DNA of 13,964 nt, taken from contig JBGPHD010000073.1 of assembly GCA_041484135.1 (NCBI GenBank), positions 1-13,964 on the forward strand, written 5' to 3'. The position numbers and the translations under genes are program-made. Shown here piece by piece: positions 6,508 through 13,720 of the stretch. The number at the start of each line of letters is the position of its first letter. Position 1 is the first letter of the stretch. Below the pieces are notes generated by a model. It had not been told where the DNA came from, ran no database searches, and saw only the letters and a list, made by a program, of their open reading frames with translations. The stretch comes from JACORV01 sp041484135 (lineage in GTDB: Bacteria > Gemmatimonadota > Gemmatimonadetes > Gemmatimonadales > JACORV01).

Positions 6508-7272
6508 ATGACATCGCCGTTCAAGGACCACTTCTCCGCGAGCGCGCGCGCCTACGCCGCCTTCCGGCCGCGATACCCCGATGCCCTGTTCGACTTTCTG
6601 GCCGGCCTCACGCCGGGATGCGCGCTGGCCTGGGACTGCGGGACGGGGAACGGCCAGGCGGCGGTGGCCCTCGCCGAGCGGTTCGAGCGGGTGGTGGCGA
6701 CCGACGCCTCGGCCGAGCAGATCGACAACGCCGAGCACCACCCGCGGGTGGCGTACCGGGTGGCCCGGGAGAGCGAGAGCGGCCTCGCGGACCACGGCGC
6801 CGACCTCGTGACGGCGGCGCAGGCGCTGCACTGGTTCGACTCCGCCGCCTTCTTCGGCGAGGCGGCCCGAGTCCTCAAGCCGGACGGCATCCTCGCGGCG
6901 TGGACCTACGTGCATCCCGCGCTCGACGATCCGGTGCTCTTCCCCGTGCTCGAGGCGTTCGCCGAGGGGCCCGTGAAGGCATGCTGGCCCCCGGAGCGGC
7001 GCTTCGCGGAGGAAGGCTATCGTTCGATCGCGTTCCCGTGGCCGGACCTCGAGGCGCCCGCGTTCCAGCTGGAGATGAACCCGACCCTGGCCGAGCTGGT
7101 GGGGTACCTCCGGACCTGGTCGGCGACGCGACGCTACGTCGAGGCCTTCGGGCGCGACCCGGTGGCCGGGGCCGAGGCGGCACTGGCCGGGCTCTGGGGA
7201 GACCCGTCGCACCGGCGGCGGCTCCGCTGGCCGCTCCACCTGCGCGTCTGCCGCGCGCCGCGCTCCCGCTGA
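6508..7272 (+). CDS. Class I SAM-dependent methyltransferase (Methyltransf_11-like)
   Basis: This 254-residue protein has the Rossmann-fold methyltransferase motifs. Motif I is DCGTGNGQAA at residues 43-52. The acidic SAM-binding residue is probably Asp66 in ATDAS. Motif II/III-like stretches are ADLVTAAQALHWF (98-110) and ARVLKPDGILAAW (120-132). The N-terminal block FSASARAYAAFRPRYP is typical of the small-molecule methyltransferases related to yeast TMT1/Crg1 and UbiE-like enzymes. The methyl acceptor cannot be read from the sequence. The ATG at 6508 lacks a convincing ribosome binding site. A seven-codon ORF starting at 6488 ends in a TGA that overlaps this ATG, which could couple translation. 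The MFS gene follows after seven bases, so the pair probably modifies and moves, or resists, a small molecule. That role is inference. Confidence 0.88.
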   Translation: MTSPFKDHFSASARAYAAFRPRYPDALFDFLAGLTPGCALAWDCGTGNGQAAVALAERFERVVATDASAEQIDNAEHHPRVAYRVARESESGLADHGADLVTAAQALHWFDSAAFFGEAARVLKPDGILAAWTYVHPALDDPVLFPVLEAFAEGPVKACWPPERRFAEEGYRSIAFPWPDLEAPAFQLEMNPTLAELVGYLRTWSATRRYVEAFGRDPVAGAEAALAGLWGDPSHRRRLRWPLHLRVCRAPRSR

Positions 7273-7279
7273 GGACCTG

Positions 7280-8488
7280 ATGGGCAAGCTGCTGGTGCTG
7301 ATGATTGTGGCGTTCGTGGACATGATCGGGACGGTGATGCTCCTGCCGCTCCTGCCCCTCTACGCCGAGCACTTCGGGGCCAACGCGTTCGTGGTGGGCG
7401 TGCTCGTCTCCGCGTTCTCCGTGGCGCAGCTGGTGAGCGCCCCGATGTGGGGGCGGCTCTCGGACCAGCGCGGCCGGCGGCCGGCGATCCTCATCGGGCT
7501 CCTGATCTCGGCTGGGGCGTACGTCATCTTCGCCTACGCCCGCTCCATCGAGCTGCTGCTGCTCTCGCGGGTGATCCAGGGGCTGGGCGGCGGGACGATC
7601 GGCGTGGTGCAGGCCTACGTCGCGGACGTGAGCGCGCCGGAGGACCGCTCCAAGAGCCTCGGCTGGCTCTCGTCGGTGACGAGCTTCGGGGCGGTGATCG
7701 GTCCGGCGTTAGGCTCGGTGCTCGCGCGGCTCTGGGGCCAGATGGCGCCCGGCCTCGCGTCGGCGGTGCTCTGCGTGGCGGTGAGCGGGTTCGCCTGGCG
7801 GTACCTCAGGGAGGCGCACGAGCTCAGGCGTCCCTCGATGGCGCACGCCACGATGGCCAAGCCGCGCTCCTCGTGGCAGGCGATCTGGCACGTGATCGCA
7901 TCGTCGGGGGAGCCCGCGCCGCGGCTCATCTGGATCTACACCGTCGCGATCGGCGCCTTCTACGGCACGGCGCCCATCATCCCGCTGCTGATGTCGGAGC
8001 GCCTCGCCATGACGCCGGCCACCATCGGCTACGTCTACATGTACGTGGGCGGGATGGGCGTGGTGGTGCGGGCGCTGATCCTCGGGCGGATGGTGGACTG
8101 GCTGCGCGAGGCGCGCCTCTGCCGCCTGGGCCTGGTGCTCCTCGCGGCGGGCCTCGCCACCACGACCCTGGTGCATTCGTACCCCATGCTCCTGGTCGCC
8201 ATCACGCTGATGCCCATCGGCACGGCGTTCGTCTTCCCGTGCGTGACGGGGCTCCTCTCCCAGATCGTGCCGTCCAACGAGCGCGGGCTCTTCCTCGGGG
8301 TGCAGCAGACCTTCGGGGGGGTCTCGCGCGTCGCCTTCCCGATCTGCGCCGGCCTCGCGATGGACCGGTTCGGCCGCGGCTCGCCGTACTGGATCGCGGG
8401 CCTGCTGGTGCTGGCGACGCTGATGCTGACGATGAACATGGAGAGCTACATGCGTCCCCAGAAGGCGACCGTGCCTGCGGCCGCCTGA
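7280..8488 (+). CDS. MFS transporter, drug:H+ antiporter-like
   Basis: This 402-residue integral membrane protein looks like a twelve-helix major facilitator. Motif A in the loop after the second helix is GRLSDQRGRRP at residues 58-68. Motif C, the antiporter signature in helix 5, is GAVIGPALG at 137-145. An acidic residue, Asp14, sits in helix 1 (AFVDMIG). These features favour a proton-coupled exporter of the drug-efflux branch over an importer, but the substrate is unknown. The ATG at 7280 has GAGG at 7271-7274 overlapping the methyltransferase stop, with only seven bases between the genes, so they are co-transcribed. Leu144 uses the codon TTA, the only in-frame Leu TTA I noticed by eye among the confident genes. 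It lies inside a GTTAGGC word. Confidence 0.92.
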   Translation: MGKLLVLMIVAFVDMIGTVMLLPLLPLYAEHFGANAFVVGVLVSAFSVAQLVSAPMWGRLSDQRGRRPAILIGLLISAGAYVIFAYARSIELLLLSRVIQGLGGGTIGVVQAYVADVSAPEDRSKSLGWLSSVTSFGAVIGPALGSVLARLWGQMAPGLASAVLCVAVSGFAWRYLREAHELRRPSMAHATMAKPRSSWQAIWHVIASSGEPAPRLIWIYTVAIGAFYGTAPIIPLLMSERLAMTPATIGYVYMYVGGMGVVVRALILGRMVDWLREARLCRLGLVLLAAGLATTTLVHSYPMLLVAITLMPIGTAFVFPCVTGLLSQIVPSNERGLFLGVQQTFGGVSRVAFPICAGLAMDRFGRGSPYWIAGLLVLATLMLTMNMESYMRPQKATVPAAA

Positions 8489-8496
8489 TCCTCCGC

Positions 8497-8540
8497 GCGC
8501 GCCCGTTAGGCGCGCCGCATAGGCGAGCGATCCACTCGCC
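8497..8540. terminator. Two adjacent hairpins after the MFS gene (possible terminator region)
   Basis: GCGCGCC (8497-8503) and GGCGCGC (8509-8515) form a perfect 7-bp stem with a CGTTA loop, starting nine bases after the MFS stop. A second stem, GGCGAG (8522-8527) with CTCGCC (8535-8540), follows with a seven-base loop. Neither has a T-run. Their position at the end of an operon suggests transcription ending or mRNA end protection. The rest of the gap to 8637 shows no gene, only the ribosome binding site of the next gene. Confidence 0.45.
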
Positions 8541-8637
8541 GATCGCGGCCCCTCCGCTCTGGCGCCCGCCGCTCCCGCATCGCATCGTGTGCCTCACGCA
8601 CCATGCCTGCCATGCCCCCGGTGCGGGAGGTACGCCC

Positions 8638-9765
8638 ATGCCCCGCGTGCACGCGTCGGTTCCGCTCGTCCTGTCGGTGTGCGCCATCGCCCTGGTCCAG
8701 CCGGCCCACGCCCAGATCGAGCCGCGGTCCTTCTGGGCGGCCGGCCCCAACGATGTCTGGGTCATCGGCGCGGCGCAGGAGCCGCTGCACTACAACGGCA
8801 CCGTCTGGCAGAAGGTCCCCCACGGATGGGACGCGTCGGTGGCGCTGTACGCCGTCTGGGGCAGCGGGCCGGACAACGTCTTCTTCGGGGGCGAGAACGC
8901 CGGCGTCGGGGCCATCGTGCGGTGGGACGGGCACACCTGGACCCCGATGCCGGTGACCGTCCGTTACGCCATCGTCGCGCTCCAGGGCCGCTCGGCCACC
9001 GAGGTGTACGCGCTGGCGCGCACCGGTATCGCCGGCCGCGCGCCCATCGTCCTCCGCTGGGATGGGCGCACCTGGACGGAGTTCCCGCTCCCCCTGCCGT
9101 TCTTCGCGACCAGCCTCGCGCTGCACGGCAGCGAGGTCCTGGTCGCCGGACACGAGGACGCGGCCGCGATCCAGGGCATGGGCGCTCGCGGCGTGCTGGC
9201 GCGCCTCAACGCCGGCCGGTGGGGCGTCAGCGGCGCGACCGCCACCGGCGTCATCGATGCCACCGTGGCCTCGGCGGCCTGGCGGACCGTGATGGCCATC
9301 GGGGACACGATCTACCTCGAGGGCGAGCTGCCTAACGGCAAGACCGCCATCATCGCCTTGTCGGGCGCCGCGTGGGCCACGCTTCCCGAGCCCGCCGAAA
9401 GCGGGAACACCTTCCCGATCAAGCTCGCGTTCGCGACCGGCGACGGTGCGCTGGTGGCGCTGCTCCAGCGCGGCGTCGGCTACGCCCGCTGGACCGGCGG
9501 CGCCTGGACGCTGGTGCGTGGGCCCGATGCCTACAACCCTCCGCCATCCATGGGGCGAGACGAGCTGCTGGCCAACGCGCTCGCCTGGGGCGAGATCGAC
9601 GACGTGCTCGCGGCATGGGGCACCACGGTGAGCGACTTCTACGTGCTCTCGAGCCGGCTGGTCCGGGTCAAGGACAACTCGGCGGCCGTGGTCTTCGACG
9701 CGGCGTGCGCCGACCCGGCCGTGGCGGCGCGGAGCCCCGTCTGCCGGATGCTGCCCCAGCCCTAG
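8638..9765 (+). CDS. Secreted protein with six beta-propeller-like repeats
   Basis: This 375-residue protein has a signal peptide with a hydrophobic core at residues 8-20 and a likely cut after AHA (25). After it come about six repeats that end in a [RN]-x-[DG]-G-x-x-W signature: Trp57, Trp101, Trp146, Trp195, Trp246 and Trp290. These Trp residues are 44-51 apart, as expected for beta-propeller blades. Repeat cores such as AVWGSGPDNVFFGG and FWAAGPNDVWVIG match the exported WGSG-propeller type seen in myxobacteria and Gemmatimonadota. Two Cys near the end (357, 369) could form a disulfide. The start at 8638 is set by GGGAGG at 8625-8630, seven bases upstream, although the frame runs open far into the MFS gene. 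No enzyme motif is visible, so binding or a surface role is inferred. Confidence 0.82.
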   Translation: MPRVHASVPLVLSVCAIALVQPAHAQIEPRSFWAAGPNDVWVIGAAQEPLHYNGTVWQKVPHGWDASVALYAVWGSGPDNVFFGGENAGVGAIVRWDGHTWTPMPVTVRYAIVALQGRSATEVYALARTGIAGRAPIVLRWDGRTWTEFPLPLPFFATSLALHGSEVLVAGHEDAAAIQGMGARGVLARLNAGRWGVSGATATGVIDATVASAAWRTVMAIGDTIYLEGELPNGKTAIIALSGAAWATLPEPAESGNTFPIKLAFATGDGALVALLQRGVGYARWTGGAWTLVRGPDAYNPPPSMGRDELLANALAWGEIDDVLAAWGTTVSDFYVLSSRLVRVKDNSAAVVFDAACADPAVAARSPVCRMLPQP

Positions 9766-9768
9766 ACG

Positions 9769-9793
9769 GCGCGGGCCACGCCCGCGCATCTTT
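9769..9793 (+). terminator. Intrinsic terminator after the propeller gene
   Basis: GCGCGGGC (9769-9776) and GCCCGCGC (9780-9787) pair perfectly over 8 bp around a three-base loop (CAC). ATCTTT follows, a short T-rich tail. The stem starts four bases after the TAG stop of the propeller gene. This is the best intrinsic terminator in the window. Confidence 0.65.
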
Positions 9794-9823
9794 CGGCATC
9801 AACGACCATCGGGCTCTTGCTGC

Positions 9824-10489
9824 ATGAGGCGTCCTCGCGGGGACGTGTGCGCGGCCGCGCTTGCGGTCCTCGCGTGCTGGGGGTGCGCCACCGCGCGGGG
9901 CGGAGCGCCCGGCGGGCCGTCCGCCTCCGGGAGCGCGGCGGCCGTCTCGCCGGCCGGGGCCATCGCCGACAGCGCGCGGCCCACGTCCGCGGCCGACGTC
10001 GCGTTCATGACCGGCATGATCAGCCACCACGCGCAGGCGGTGCTGATGGCCGGCTGGGCGCCGACCCACGGCGCCGGATCTTCCGTCCGCGTCCTCTGCG
10101 AGCGCATCGTCGTCGCTCAGCGCGACGAGATAAACGTTATGCAGGGGTGGCTCCGCCGCCGGCACGAGCCGGTGCCCGACCCCGACCCCCGCGGCCAGGT
10201 GATGCCCGGCATGGACCAGCCGATGCTGATGCCCGGGATGCTCAACCCCCGGCAGCTGGCGCAGCTCGACAACGCCCGCGGCCCCGAGTTCGACCGGCTC
10301 TTCCTCACGGACATGATCATGCACCACCAGGGGGCCCTCACCATGGTGGACCAGCTGCTCGCCTCGCAGGGCGCCGCCCAGGACAACGTGGTGTTCCTCT
10401 TCGCCGCCGACGTCAACGCCGACCAGTCCACCGAGATCGACCGCATGAGCCGCATGCTCGCGGCACTACCCACCGGAGGCCGTCAGTGA
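9824..10489 (+). CDS. DUF305 family probable lipoprotein with duplicated HH motifs and Met-rich linker
   Basis: This 221-residue protein starts with a short hydrophobic signal and Cys18/Cys21, fitting a lipoprotein, though the lipobox is imperfect. A Ser/Ala/Gly/Pro-rich tether follows. The DUF305 domain is present as two halves: MTGMISHHAQA at 62-72 and LTDMIMHHQGA at 161-171, each followed later by QxxEIxxM (99-106 and 201-208). The fold is expected to be ferritin-like. The linker between halves is Met-rich (Met127, 130, 134, 136, 139). DUF305 proteins are often found near copper-handling genes. The paired His plus Met residues make a metal role plausible but unproven. No clear ribosome binding site precedes the ATG. 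The stop overlaps the start of the LVIVD gene as GTGA, so the two are coupled. Confidence 0.88.
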   Translation: MRRPRGDVCAAALAVLACWGCATARGGAPGGPSASGSAAAVSPAGAIADSARPTSAADVAFMTGMISHHAQAVLMAGWAPTHGAGSSVRVLCERIVVAQRDEINVMQGWLRRRHEPVPDPDPRGQVMPGMDQPMLMPGMLNPRQLAQLDNARGPEFDRLFLTDMIMHHQGALTMVDQLLASQGAAQDNVVFLFAADVNADQSTEIDRMSRMLAALPTGGRQ

Positions 10490-12306
10490 AGCGCTCGCCC
10501 TTCCCCACCCTCGCCATCGCTCTCCTCTCGCTGACGGCGGCGAACGCCCGGGCGCAAGGCAGCCACTCCACCACGCCGCCCAGCCCGGACCCGCGCGTCG
10601 GCCTCCGCGCCGGCCGCGCGAACGCCGGCGAGGCCGCCTGGAACCTCCGGCTCATCTCGAACACGCCGCCCTCGGCCGACTTCGTGAACCCCGCCGTCCC
10701 CGGCGAGCTCTCGCACATCAGCTCCGACATCTCGTTCGTGGGACCGTACGCCATCCAGGGCAACTTCAGCGGCTACCAGGTGTGGGACATCTCCCGGCCG
10801 CGGCATCCGGTGCTGCACACCGCGTACGTCTGCCCCGGCTCGCAGAGCGACGTCTCGGTCTTCCGCAACCTGATGTTCGTCTCGGGCGAGGCCACCAACG
10901 GCCGCACCGACTGCGGCACGCAGGGCGTCGCCGACACGGTGAGCCACGACCGGCTGCGCGGCATCCGCATCTTCGACATCACGGACATCGCCCACCCGCG
11001 CTACGTCACCAACGTGCAGACGTGCCGAGGCTCGCATACCCACACCGTGGTGCAGGACCCGCGCGACTCGGCGAACATCTACATCTACGTCTCCGGTCGC
11101 GCGCCGGTCCGCCCCGCCGCGGAGATGCCGGGGTGTTCGGGCGCACCGCTCGAATCAGACCCCAACTCGGCGCTCTTCCGCATCGAGGTGATCCAGGTCC
11201 CGCTGGCCGCACCAGAGCAGGCGCACATCGTCAGCTCGCCGCGCATCTTCAACGACCTCGCCTCGCCGGCCCGGCACGCCGAGCTCGTGGCCGATTCGAT
11301 CGCCGCCGCCGAGCGGGCGGCGGCCGAACGCCGGCGGACGGGCGCCCCCGCTCCCGCTCCGCAGCCGAGGACCGGCCCCAACCAGTGCCACGACATCACG
11401 GTCTATCCGGCCATCGGGCTCGCCGGCGGCGCGTGCGGCGGCTACGGCCTGCTGCTCGACATCCGCGACCCCGCCCACCCGCGGCGGATCGGGGCGGTGG
11501 CCGACTCGAACTTCTCCTTCTGGCATTCGGCGACCTTCAGCAACGACGGCACGAAGATCCTGTTCAGCGACGAGTGGGGCGGCGGCCTCCAGCCGCGCTG
11601 CCGCGCGACCGACAAGCCCGAGTGGGGCGCCGACGCGATCTTCGCGCTGTCGGGGAGCACGATGACGTTCCAGAGCTACTACAAGATCCCGGCCCCGCAG
11701 ACGGCGACGGAGAACTGCGTCGCGCCTAACGGCTCGCTGAGCCCCATCCCCGGGCGCGACATCATGGCCCAGGGCTGGTACCAGGGCGGCATCTCGGTGT
11801 TCGACTGGACCGATCCCGCGCACCCGGTGGAGATCGCCTACTTCGACCGCGGCCCGATGGACTCGACCCAGCTCCTCACCGCCGGATCGTGGGCCGCCTA
11901 CTGGTACAACGGGGTCCTCGTCAGCTCCGACCTCGCCCGCGGGATGGACATCTTCGAGCTGTTGCCCAGCGGGTTCGTCTCAGAGAACGAGATCGACGCG
12001 GCGAAGTCGGTCCACGTCGATTACCTGAACGTGCAGGACCAGCAGCGGATCGTCTGGCCGCCGAGCTTCGCGGTCGCGGGTGCCTACCTCGACCAGCTGG
12101 CGCGGTCGAACGGTCTGGCGCCGGACCGGGTGGCCGCCGCGCGACAGGCGCTCGCGCGCGCCCACCGCCTGTCGGGCCCGCGGCGGCGCGAGGCGCTGAC
12201 CCAGCTTGCGGACGAGCTGAACCGCGACGCGCAGGGAGCCGGCGACGCGGCCAAGGTGCGGCTCCTGGCCGCGGCGGTCACCGACCTCGCCAACGCGCCG
12301 CACTGA
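10486..12306 (+). CDS. Exported LVIVD-repeat protein
   Basis: This 606-residue protein begins with GTG at 10486, with GGAGG at 10475-10479 six bases upstream, and overlaps the DUF305 stop by four bases. A signal peptide is cut probably after ARA (23). LVIVD-type repeats, which build a beta-propeller-like fold, are visible as VWDISRPRHP (99-108), IFDITDIAHP (162-171), LLDIRDPAHP (323-332) and VFDWTDPAHP (438-447). An Ala/Glu/Arg-rich helix and Pro-rich linker (about 264-298) interrupt the propeller. Eight Cys (116, 143, 180, 217, 301, 317, 372, 411) suggest disulfides. His184, His186, His302 and His347 lie in conserved-looking blocks. Residues 530-606 form a helical C-terminal domain. The function is unknown. 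Coupling to a DUF305 lipoprotein suggests a joint envelope role. Confidence 0.87.
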   Translation: MKRSPFPTLAIALLSLTAANARAQGSHSTTPPSPDPRVGLRAGRANAGEAAWNLRLISNTPPSADFVNPAVPGELSHISSDISFVGPYAIQGNFSGYQVWDISRPRHPVLHTAYVCPGSQSDVSVFRNLMFVSGEATNGRTDCGTQGVADTVSHDRLRGIRIFDITDIAHPRYVTNVQTCRGSHTHTVVQDPRDSANIYIYVSGRAPVRPAAEMPGCSGAPLESDPNSALFRIEVIQVPLAAPEQAHIVSSPRIFNDLASPARHAELVADSIAAAERAAAERRRTGAPAPAPQPRTGPNQCHDITVYPAIGLAGGACGGYGLLLDIRDPAHPRRIGAVADSNFSFWHSATFSNDGTKILFSDEWGGGLQPRCRATDKPEWGADAIFALSGSTMTFQSYYKIPAPQTATENCVAPNGSLSPIPGRDIMAQGWYQGGISVFDWTDPAHPVEIAYFDRGPMDSTQLLTAGSWAAYWYNGVLVSSDLARGMDIFELLPSGFVSENEIDAAKSVHVDYLNVQDQQRIVWPPSFAVAGAYLDQLARSNGLAPDRVAAARQALARAHRLSGPRRREALTQLADELNRDAQGAGDAAKVRLLAAAVTDLANAPH

Positions 12307-12349
12307 GGGACCAGAGACGCGCCGCCGGCCGGCCTCCCCTTCCCTGCGG

Positions 12350-12389
12350 TTGAAACACTCCCGCCCGGCCGACGTATGGGTAACCCATA
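12350..12389 (+). promoter_or_regulatory. Possible promoter with overlapping operator palindrome upstream of the DUF4386 gene
   Basis: TTGAAA at 12350-12355 could be a -35 element, and TATGGG at 12375-12380 a weak -10, with a long 19-base spacer. The -10 lies in a perfect inverted repeat, TATGGGT-A-ACCCATA (12375-12389). The repeat sits 19 bases before the ATG at 12409, so a repressor could bind there. The rest of the 12307-12408 gap holds only a GC-rich palindrome (GCCGGCCGGC, 12324-12333). Confidence 0.35.
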
Positions 12390-12408
12390 GAACCCACAGG
12401 ACCGAGGC

Positions 12409-13134
12409 ATGACAGACACACCGAACGTGCTCGACGAGTCGCAGCGCAGCGCGGCGAAGATCGCAGGCCTCGCGTACCTCATCCCGGTGGCATTCGTCGT
12501 CTATGCCAATTTCGGCATGCGCGGCCGCCTCTACGTCACCGGCGACATCGCGGAGACCGTGCGGCGCATCGCCGCTGCCGTACCCCTGTTCCGCCTCAGT
12601 GTCGCCTTCGACCTCGTGTATTGCATCGGCGTGATCGTCCTGCTCTCCGCGCTGTACGTGGTCCTCGGCCCGGTCAACCGACACGTGGCCGTGCTGGCGA
12701 CGCTCCTGAAGCTCGTGTATGCCGTTACGGCGGTGATGATGGCGCTCAGTCTCCTCACCGTCGTGCGCCTCGTCAGCGACCCGGCGTATGTGCAAGCGCT
12801 CGGGATCGAGCCGCTCCGGGCCCTGGTCAGGCTCAACTCGGCCGCGACCGGGGAGGAGTATTACTTCGGCCTGGCGTTCTGGGCGCTGTCATCGACGCTG
12901 ATCGGCTGGTTGTGGGTGAAGTCGCGCTATATCCCTGTCGCATTGGCGGGGGTAGGCCTGGTCTCGTCGGCATGGTGCCTCTTCTGCACGATCGCCTACA
13001 TCATCAATCCCGCCTTCTCCCACGTGGTGAACCTGTGGTGGTTCGACACGCCCATGGGGCTCTTCGACATCACCCTGAGCTTCTGGCTCCTGTTCAGGGG
13101 CCTACGCGCCCCGGCTGTCGCGGGTCATCGCTAG
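12409..13134 (+). CDS. DUF4386 family integral membrane protein
   Basis: This 241-residue protein has about six hydrophobic helices, near residues 17-36, 60-85, 92-120, 152-171, 175-199 and 213-230. The opening AAKIAGLAYLIPVAF, the extracytoplasmic-looking loop around VTGDIAETVRRI and the segment LFDITLSFWLLFRG match the DUF4386 family of small bacterial membrane proteins. The function of the family is not known, and no enzyme motif is visible. The ATG at 12409 has AGGA at 12398-12401, seven bases upstream. It looks like a single-gene unit: a separate promoter-like palindrome lies upstream, and a convergent gene ends 31 bases downstream. Third-position GC is slightly lower than in the genes to its left. 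Confidence 0.82.
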   Translation: MTDTPNVLDESQRSAAKIAGLAYLIPVAFVVYANFGMRGRLYVTGDIAETVRRIAAAVPLFRLSVAFDLVYCIGVIVLLSALYVVLGPVNRHVAVLATLLKLVYAVTAVMMALSLLTVVRLVSDPAYVQALGIEPLRALVRLNSAATGEEYYFGLAFWALSSTLIGWLWVKSRYIPVALAGVGLVSSAWCLFCTIAYIINPAFSHVVNLWWFDTPMGLFDITLSFWLLFRGLRAPAVAGHR

Positions 13135-13165
13135 ACGGGAAAGAGGCCTGCGGTTCCTGCGCGGG

Positions 13166-13411
13166 CTATTCATCGAGTGCGGTCAGCGAGACCACCGCTT
13201 GGCCATCGCGCTGGTAGTGCAGGCTCACCCGCCAAGGTCGGCAGCAGATCTGGCAGTCCTCCACGTACTCCTGTACCGGCCCGCCGCCGGGATCAATGGC
13301 GATCTCCACCGCCTCCCCGCAGTATGGGCAGAAGACGGTGGCGTCCGTGACCGCCGCGCCGTCGCTTGCGGGGAAGTCCTCGTCGAGCTCGTCGTCGTCG
13401 GGCAGGTCCAT
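13166..13411 (-). CDS. CPXCG motif-containing cysteine-rich (zinc-ribbon-like) protein
   Basis: This 81-residue protein has the Cys-rich CPXCG pattern. CPYCG gives Cys28 and Cys31, and DCQICCRPW gives Cys53, Cys56 and Cys57. Four of these probably bind zinc. The stretch EYVEDCQICCRPW is characteristic of the family. The N-terminus is very acidic (DLPDDDELDEDF). Function is unknown, perhaps nucleic-acid or protein binding. I chose ATG 13411 because the family is short and the upstream in-frame stretch is Ala/Arg/Ser-rich with lower third-position GC. An alternative ATG at 13558, giving 130 residues, has GAGGA about ten bases upstream and cannot be excluded. The gene converges on the DUF4386 gene, 31 bases from its stop. 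Confidence 0.82.
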   Translation of the reverse strand: MDLPDDDELDEDFPASDGAAVTDATVFCPYCGEAVEIAIDPGGGPVQEYVEDCQICCRPWRVSLHYQRDGQAVVSLTALDE

Positions 13412-13720
13412 GGGGTCGCTCGTCTGCGCAGGGTACTCGGTAGTACGGCGGGAACCGGCGGGAGTTCCGTTCGCACCGACCCGTTTGGATCTCGCGCTAC
13501 TGGCGCGCGCATAGCGGGCGGGTGGCGCCGCGTGCGAGCTCGCGGGCTCTGCGGTCATAACCGTCCGTTCCTCGCATATCATGGCGGCGTGGGCTACTAT
13601 CACAGATGCGCGGAAGTACTCCGCGCGCGGCGCCGCGCCGCCGGATTTCGCGTCGCATGCCACACATTCTGTCGCAACTCATGTACTAGTTAGGCGGCGG
13701 CAATCACACGGGAGAGGACG
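13412..13720. other. Gene-free stretch with strong dyad symmetry
   Basis: I see no convincing gene here, unless the CPXCG gene starts at 13558. It contains a perfect hairpin, GCGCGGA (13608-13614) with TCCGCGC (13620-13626), loop AGTAC. Next to it is a 14-bp palindrome, GCGCGGCGCCGCGC (13625-13638). Both lie between divergent genes, so they could be regulatory sites for either. A GTTAGGC word lies at 13689-13695, and the ribosome binding site of the last gene ends the stretch. No tRNA or other RNA gene is visible. Confidence 0.5.

Noticed and set aside
6427..7323. HMGR reading frame extended to 7323 as a 299-residue fusion
   Set aside because: This part is antisense to the methyltransferase, has shadow-type composition, and the ATG at 6426 has a spaced GGAG.
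6508..8488. Natural-product or antibiotic-resistance cluster
   Set aside because: Only a generic methyltransferase and an MFS transporter are present, and no biosynthetic core enzyme is visible.
7447..8637. Propeller gene frame extended into the MFS gene
   Set aside because: The extension is out of frame with a clear MFS gene. The signal peptide and ribosome binding site set the start at 8638.
9817..10485. LVIVD gene frame extended upstream over DUF305
   Set aside because: It would overlap the clear DUF305 gene, and GTG 10486 has GGAGG, a signal peptide and a GTGA overlap.
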